Of a DNA stretch of 64,000 bases, positions 60,870 through 64,000 are shown in pieces; position 1 is the first letter of the stretch; each line of letters begins with the position of its first letter. The stretch is from Ornithinicoccus hortensis. Lineage in GTDB: Bacteria; Actinomycetota; Actinomycetes; Actinomycetales; Dermatophilaceae. The DNA lies in assembly GCF_006716185.1 (NCBI RefSeq), contig NZ_VFOP01000001.1, positions 3,162,001 to 3,226,000 of the forward strand, written 5' to 3'. The notes under the pieces were generated by a model. The model was not told where the DNA came from. It saw only the letters and a list, made by a program, of their open reading frames with translations, and did not search any database. The position numbers and the translations under genes were made by a program.

Positions 60870-61402
60870 TGCGCGGCACCGTCACCGGCCTGGTCTCCCC
60901 GCACCCGCTGGGCGAGACGCTGCCGGGCCTGTATGCCGAGGACGCGTTCGCCCAGGGGCTGTGCGCCGGGCTCGACGAGGTCCTGGCGCCGGTCATCGGC
61001 ACGCTGGACAACCTGCCCGCCTACCTGGACCTGGCCACCGCCCCCGACGACCTGGTGCCGTGGCTGGCGCACTGGGTCGGCATGTCGGTGCAGGCCTCGA
61101 TGCCGGTGGAGCGGCAACGGGAGCTGCTGCAGTCGGCCGTCGACCTGCAGGGTTGGCTCGGCACGCCCCGGGGTGTCCAGCTGTCCCTGGAGGCGCTCTT
61201 CGGGGCCACCGCGGTCGTCGAGGAGTCCGGTGGGTCCGCGTGGTCCACCGACCCGCACGCCGCCCTCCCCGGGGAGCCGGTGCCCTCGGTGACCGTGCGG
61301 GTCAGCGGGGTCGGTCCCGGTGTGGAGAGCGACCGGGTCGAGGCGGTCGTGGCCGCGGTCACCCCGGCGCACGTGCTGCGGCACGTCGAGGTATCGCCCT
61401 AG
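60869..61402 (+). CDS. Phage tail protein I-like baseplate protein (Afp12/Pvc12, TIGR02242-like)
   Basis: The 177-residue protein is the short tail protein of eCIS loci: LPGLYAEDAFAQGLCAGLDE, YLDLATAPDDLVPWLAHWVG and QGWLGTPRGVQLSLEALFG. It pairs with the gp6-like wedge and normally carries the fibre. No fibre gene follows; the operon ends here. It overlaps the convergent regulator by 44 bases. Confidence 0.92.
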   Translation: MRGTVTGLVSPHPLGETLPGLYAEDAFAQGLCAGLDEVLAPVIGTLDNLPAYLDLATAPDDLVPWLAHWVGMSVQASMPVERQRELLQSAVDLQGWLGTPRGVQLSLEALFGATAVVEESGGSAWSTDPHAALPGEPVPSVTVRVSGVGPGVESDRVEAVVAAVTPAHVLRHVEVSP

Positions 61403-64000
61403 CCGAGGCGGTCAGCGGGGCCACCACGTGCACGTTGACCAGGTCCCGCACCCGGCTGTGCTCGGTCAGCGTGACCTGGGCGGCGCTGTGGTCCCCCAGC
61501 TGCTGCTGGATCCGGGCCAGCACGAGCCAGGCGGTGTCCCGCAACGGGTCGAGCTGCACGACCCGCTGCGCCTGCCACAGCCCCAGGTCCGGTCGGCCCC
61601 GGTCCAGGCAGGCGCGGGCCGACGCGGCCAGGGCACCGGCCAGGCCCAGCCGCAGCCGGTCGCGCTCGTCCACCACCCACTCGGCCGCCCCGACCTCCGG
61701 GAGCAGGTCGCCGCGGTAGAGCCGGATCAGGGCGCCGGCCTGCTCGGCGAGCTCCGCCGGGTCGGCGGTCGCCGAGGCCCGCTCGAGGCTGGTGGTCCCC
61801 CGCTCCAGGTCCTGGACGTCGACGGTGGCCCCCGGCAGCTGCAACCGGTAGGCGTCACCGTGCCGCTGGACCACCGTCGCCGGGAGGCCGTGGTCCTCCA
61901 GCAGCCGGCGGATGCTGGACACGGCGACCTGCAGTCGGCGGGTCCCGACGCCGAGCTGCGCGTCCGGCCACAGCCCGTCGATCAGGCGCTCCCGGTGCAC
62001 GTCGACGCCGTGGTTCATGGCGAGCAGCATCAGCAGCAGCCGGGCCCGCGGGCGCAGCGGCAGGAGGTCGACGTCGCTGCCGTAGCACAGCCGGAACGCC
62101 CCCAGGCAGCTCACCCGGGCCTCCGGGGCTCGCGCCCCCGGGTCCTCGGCCCGGCGCGCGGCGCTGGGCTGGACCGCCGCGCGGCAGGCCACCAGGACCG
62201 TCGCGACGTTGTCGACCGCCGCCTCGCGGGCCAGGCCGGAGACGAGCCGGTCCGGCGCGGGCACCGGGGCGCCCGCGGCGGCCGCGTCCACCGCCAGGAC
62301 GAGCGCCCGCACCCACAGCTCCAGGGCCGGCGCGCCCAGCTCGGCCGCCGTCGCCGCCGCACGGTCCAGGTGGTCGCGCGCCTCGGCATACTCCTCCTGG
62401 CGCGCGAGCGCGACCGCCGTCACCGCCCGGATCACCAGCTCGCCCCAGGCGTCCTGGTCCCGCTGGCAGGCGCCGATCGCGCTGCGGCACGCGGCGATCC
62501 GCCAGGACTGGCCGGCGGTCTCCAGGACCAGGCAGGCCTGCAGCCCCTGCGCGACCCGGGCCAGCCACGGGTACCCCTCGACGTCGGCCGTCAGGCTCAG
62601 GTCCTCCAGGGTGGCGCAGCAGGACCGCCGGTGACCGGCGGCCCCGACCTCCATCAGGGCGCCGAGCAGCCCCGCGGCGATCTTGGGCCAGGTGCCGTCG
62701 GTGAGGTCGGGATAGGCCCGGTCCAGCTCCAGCCGCGCCCTGGCGACCCGCCCGGCGAGCAGGTGCCCGATGGTGGCGACCACACCCCATACCGGGTCGG
62801 CGTCCCCGTCCGGCCCTGCCGCCGGCACCGGGGGCCCGACGCTGCGGGTCAGCGCCCGCACGGCACCGAGCGGCGAGCGGGACACGTCCGCGGTGGGGGC
62901 CCGCCCGCCCAGCCAGGCGCCGGCCTGCAGCCGCTGCGCGGCGCAGTGCGCGGCCAGGTCGGGGTCGTCGGCGGCCGCCTCGACCAGGCGCAGCGCCACC
63001 AGCGCGGCCTCCATCGAGCCCTGCCGCAGCAGGCGGCGGATCCGGGCGACGGCCAGCCACGGATCGTTCTGCTCGGCCGAGTCCAGGGCTCCCGAGGACA
63101 GCGGGCCGACGTCCGGGTCGGCGACCCCGGCACGCTCCCGGACCAACCGGGCGGCGGCACCCCAGTCACCGGCCCGCTTGTAGGCCCGCAGCGCCTCGGT
63201 GTGGTGCCCGGCGCGTTCCAGCAGGGCGGCGGCGCGGGCGTGCAGCCCGGTGACCTCGGCGGGCGCCAGCTCGTCCTCGAGCACCACCTCCAGATGGTCG
63301 CGCAGCACCTGGTGGTAGCGGTAGGTGAGGCCCTCGTCGGGGGTGGTCGTGAACAGCTGCCCGGACTCCAGGCCACGCAACACGCTCCTGCTGCCGCCCC
63401 GGTCCAGGAGTGCGTCGCACAGGGCGGGGTCCAGGATCCCCAGCGGCGCGGTCCGGAGCAGGAACTCCCGGTGCTCGGGCGAGAGCCCGTCGAGCACCGT
63501 CCTGGCCAGGTAGGACCGGATCAGCCGGGACCGGCCGTTGAGCCGGACCACCTCGGCCTCGCGCTCCACGTGGGTGAGCCCGCGCACCGACAGGTGGAAC
63601 AGCTGCAGCGCGGCGGCGAGACCCCCGACCCGGCGGCACAGGAGGGCGGCCGCCTCGGGGGCCAACGGCTCGTCGTAGACGCTGCGGAACAGGTCCTCGA
63701 CCTCCCAGGACCGGAACCGGAGGTCGTCCCCGGAGAGCTCGACCAGGTCGCCCGAGGCCAGCATCCGGCTGGTGTTGAAGGAGGGCGGCCGCCGCGACCC
63801 GAGGAGCACCCGGACCGAGGCGGGGCGCAGCAGCAGAAAGCGTTCCAGCGCGTCCTCGGCCGCGGTGCCGGCCAGGGCGTGCACGTCGTCGACGATGAGC
63901 AGCGACCCGTCCCGGGCGGGGTCGTCACCCAGCGCCGCGAGCAGCGCGTCGACCCCCGCACCCGCCGGGAGGTCCTGCCCGTCCGGGCCCAGCAGCGCCC
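61359..64000 (-). CDS. STAND ATPase (MalT-like) transcriptional regulator with C-terminal SARP/BTAD module, 5' end outside window
   Basis: The frame is open to the right edge, with about 880 codons present. The visible order is an ATPase part (SLLIVDDVHALAG Walker B; VRVLLGSRRPPSF), a winged-helix region (YRYHQVLRDHLEVVLEDEL), helical repeats, then a C-terminal OmpR-like plus BTAD module (RVSCLGAFRLCYGSDVDLLP, RLIDGLWPDAQLGVGTRRLQ, RDTAWLVLARIQQQLGDHSA). This module normally sits N-terminally in SARPs, so the order is reversed relative to the AfsR-like gene at 4666. The stop lies 44 bases inside the tail I-like gene. Control of the eCIS operon is suggested only by closeness. Confidence 0.88.
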   Translation of the reverse strand, partial: ALLGPDGQDLPAGAGVDALLAALGDDPARDGSLLIVDDVHALAGTAAEDALERFLLLRPASVRVLLGSRRPPSFNTSRMLASGDLVELSGDDLRFRSWEVEDLFRSVYDEPLAPEAAALLCRRVGGLAAALQLFHLSVRGLTHVEREAEVVRLNGRSRLIRSYLARTVLDGLSPEHREFLLRTAPLGILDPALCDALLDRGGSRSVLRGLESGQLFTTTPDEGLTYRYHQVLRDHLEVVLEDELAPAEVTGLHARAAALLERAGHHTEALRAYKRAGDWGAAARLVRERAGVADPDVGPLSSGALDSAEQNDPWLAVARIRRLLRQGSMEAALVALRLVEAAADDPDLAAHCAAQRLQAGAWLGGRAPTADVSRSPLGAVRALTRSVGPPVPAAGPDGDADPVWGVVATIGHLLAGRVARARLELDRAYPDLTDGTWPKIAAGLLGALMEVGAAGHRRSCCATLEDLSLTADVEGYPWLARVAQGLQACLVLETAGQSWRIAACRSAIGACQRDQDAWGELVIRAVTAVALARQEEYAEARDHLDRAAATAAELGAPALELWVRALVLAVDAAAAGAPVPAPDRLVSGLAREAAVDNVATVLVACRAAVQPSAARRAEDPGARAPEARVSCLGAFRLCYGSDVDLLPLRPRARLLLMLLAMNHGVDVHRERLIDGLWPDAQLGVGTRRLQVAVSSIRRLLEDHGLPATVVQRHGDAYRLQLPGATVDVQDLERGTTSLERASATADPAELAEQAGALIRLYRGDLLPEVGAAEWVVDERDRLRLGLAGALAASARACLDRGRPDLGLWQAQRVVQLDPLRDTAWLVLARIQQQLGDHSAAQVTLTEHSRVRDLVNVHVVAPLTASARAIPRRAAARAPG

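Larger units (their letters stand above)
20676..61402. other. Extracellular-type contractile injection system (eCIS) locus with accessory genes
   Basis: The span holds a full set of phage-tail-like particle genes (sheath, two tube proteins, LysM hub, spike, PAAR, gp25, baseplate J, tail I, DUF4255 terminator, AAA+ ATPase). Interleaved are GTPases, Hsp70, DUF4157, zinc-ribbon, Ig-like and candidate toxin genes. Gene order sheath-tube-...-tail I matches actinobacterial eCIS clusters. Absence of portal, capsid, terminase, integrase and lysis genes argues against a prophage. There are at least eight strand switches, so it is a multi-operon locus. No tail fibre is recognised. Exact borders are uncertain; the OmpA-like gene at 18465 probably belongs as well. 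Confidence 0.92.

Noticed and set aside
20676-61402. Prophage or tailocin (R-type pyocin) interpretation
   Set aside because: No capsid, portal, terminase, integrase, holin or endolysin genes; presence of DUF4255, AAA+ ATPase, LysM hub and DUF4157 marks an eCIS.
1-64000. CRISPR arrays, tRNA or rRNA genes, insertion sequences
   Set aside because: No spaced short direct repeats, cloverleaf-like segments, rRNA motifs, transposase motifs or terminal inverted repeats were found; the only long repeats are coding Ig units.

Overview
The window is GC-rich throughout, uses GTG starts freely, and carries F420-type oxidoreductases, SARP/BTAD regulators and twin-arginine-free lipoproteins. This points to a high-GC actinobacterium. 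A member of Intrasporangiaceae/Ornithinimicrobiaceae is a guess from codon habits such as GCA-TAC for Ala-Tyr; nothing here proves the genus. No rRNA, tRNA, CRISPR array, transposase or replication origin was seen, and no gene-free gap exceeds about 230 bases.

Positions 1-18,250 are ordinary chromosomal genes: a partial nucleoside hydrolase, a frameshifted lipoprotein gene, an LLM-class oxidoreductase, an acyl-CoA/AMP ligase, an F420-type PPOX protein, and an AfsR-like SARP regulator divergent from an MFS exporter. They are followed by a HAD phosphatase, a class V aminotransferase, small stress or cofactor proteins, and a PucR-type regulator ahead of a CoA-transferase / TRAP binding protein / crotonase operon.

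Positions 18,465-61,402 are dominated by an extracellular-type contractile injection system (eCIS). The recognisable particle genes are sheath (48,510), tube (50,118), assembly protein (50,561), DUF6760-like protein (51,028), a 1,280-residue Pro-rich protein (51,190), second tube protein (55,043), LysM hub protein (55,480), spike/VgrG-like protein (56,284), PAAR tip (58,180), gp25-like protein (58,466), baseplate J-like protein (58,920) and tail protein I-like protein (60,869). The DUF4255 terminator (30,009) and AAA+ ATPase (30,680) sit in a separate upstream operon. No tail-fibre gene and no typical helical tape measure are visible.

Around this particle is a large accessory set. It includes two dynamin-like GTPases, a membrane-anchored Hsp70-like ATPase, three proteins sharing an N-terminal zinc ribbon, a DUF4157 HExxH protein, and a three-gene envelope operon with a 1,467-residue Ig-like repeat protein. 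There are also two candidate payloads, one with a C-terminal ParB/sulfiredoxin-like domain and one with a PD-(D/E)xK nuclease motif. Four of the accessory proteins, including both candidate payloads, share an N-terminal LQR-x-x-GN motif followed by a (V/L)QR tripeptide. I propose this as a loading or docking leader. A degraded GMC-oxidoreductase/AMP-ligase fusion remnant marks the left part of the locus, next to a LuxR-type regulator. A large STAND-BTAD regulator lies convergent at the right end and runs off the window.

My reading is that this is a cell-envelope-linked or cytoplasmic eCIS with its own chaperones (AAA+, Hsp70), membrane-remodelling GTPases and surface proteins. The operon links and motifs are seen in the sequence; the joint function is inference.
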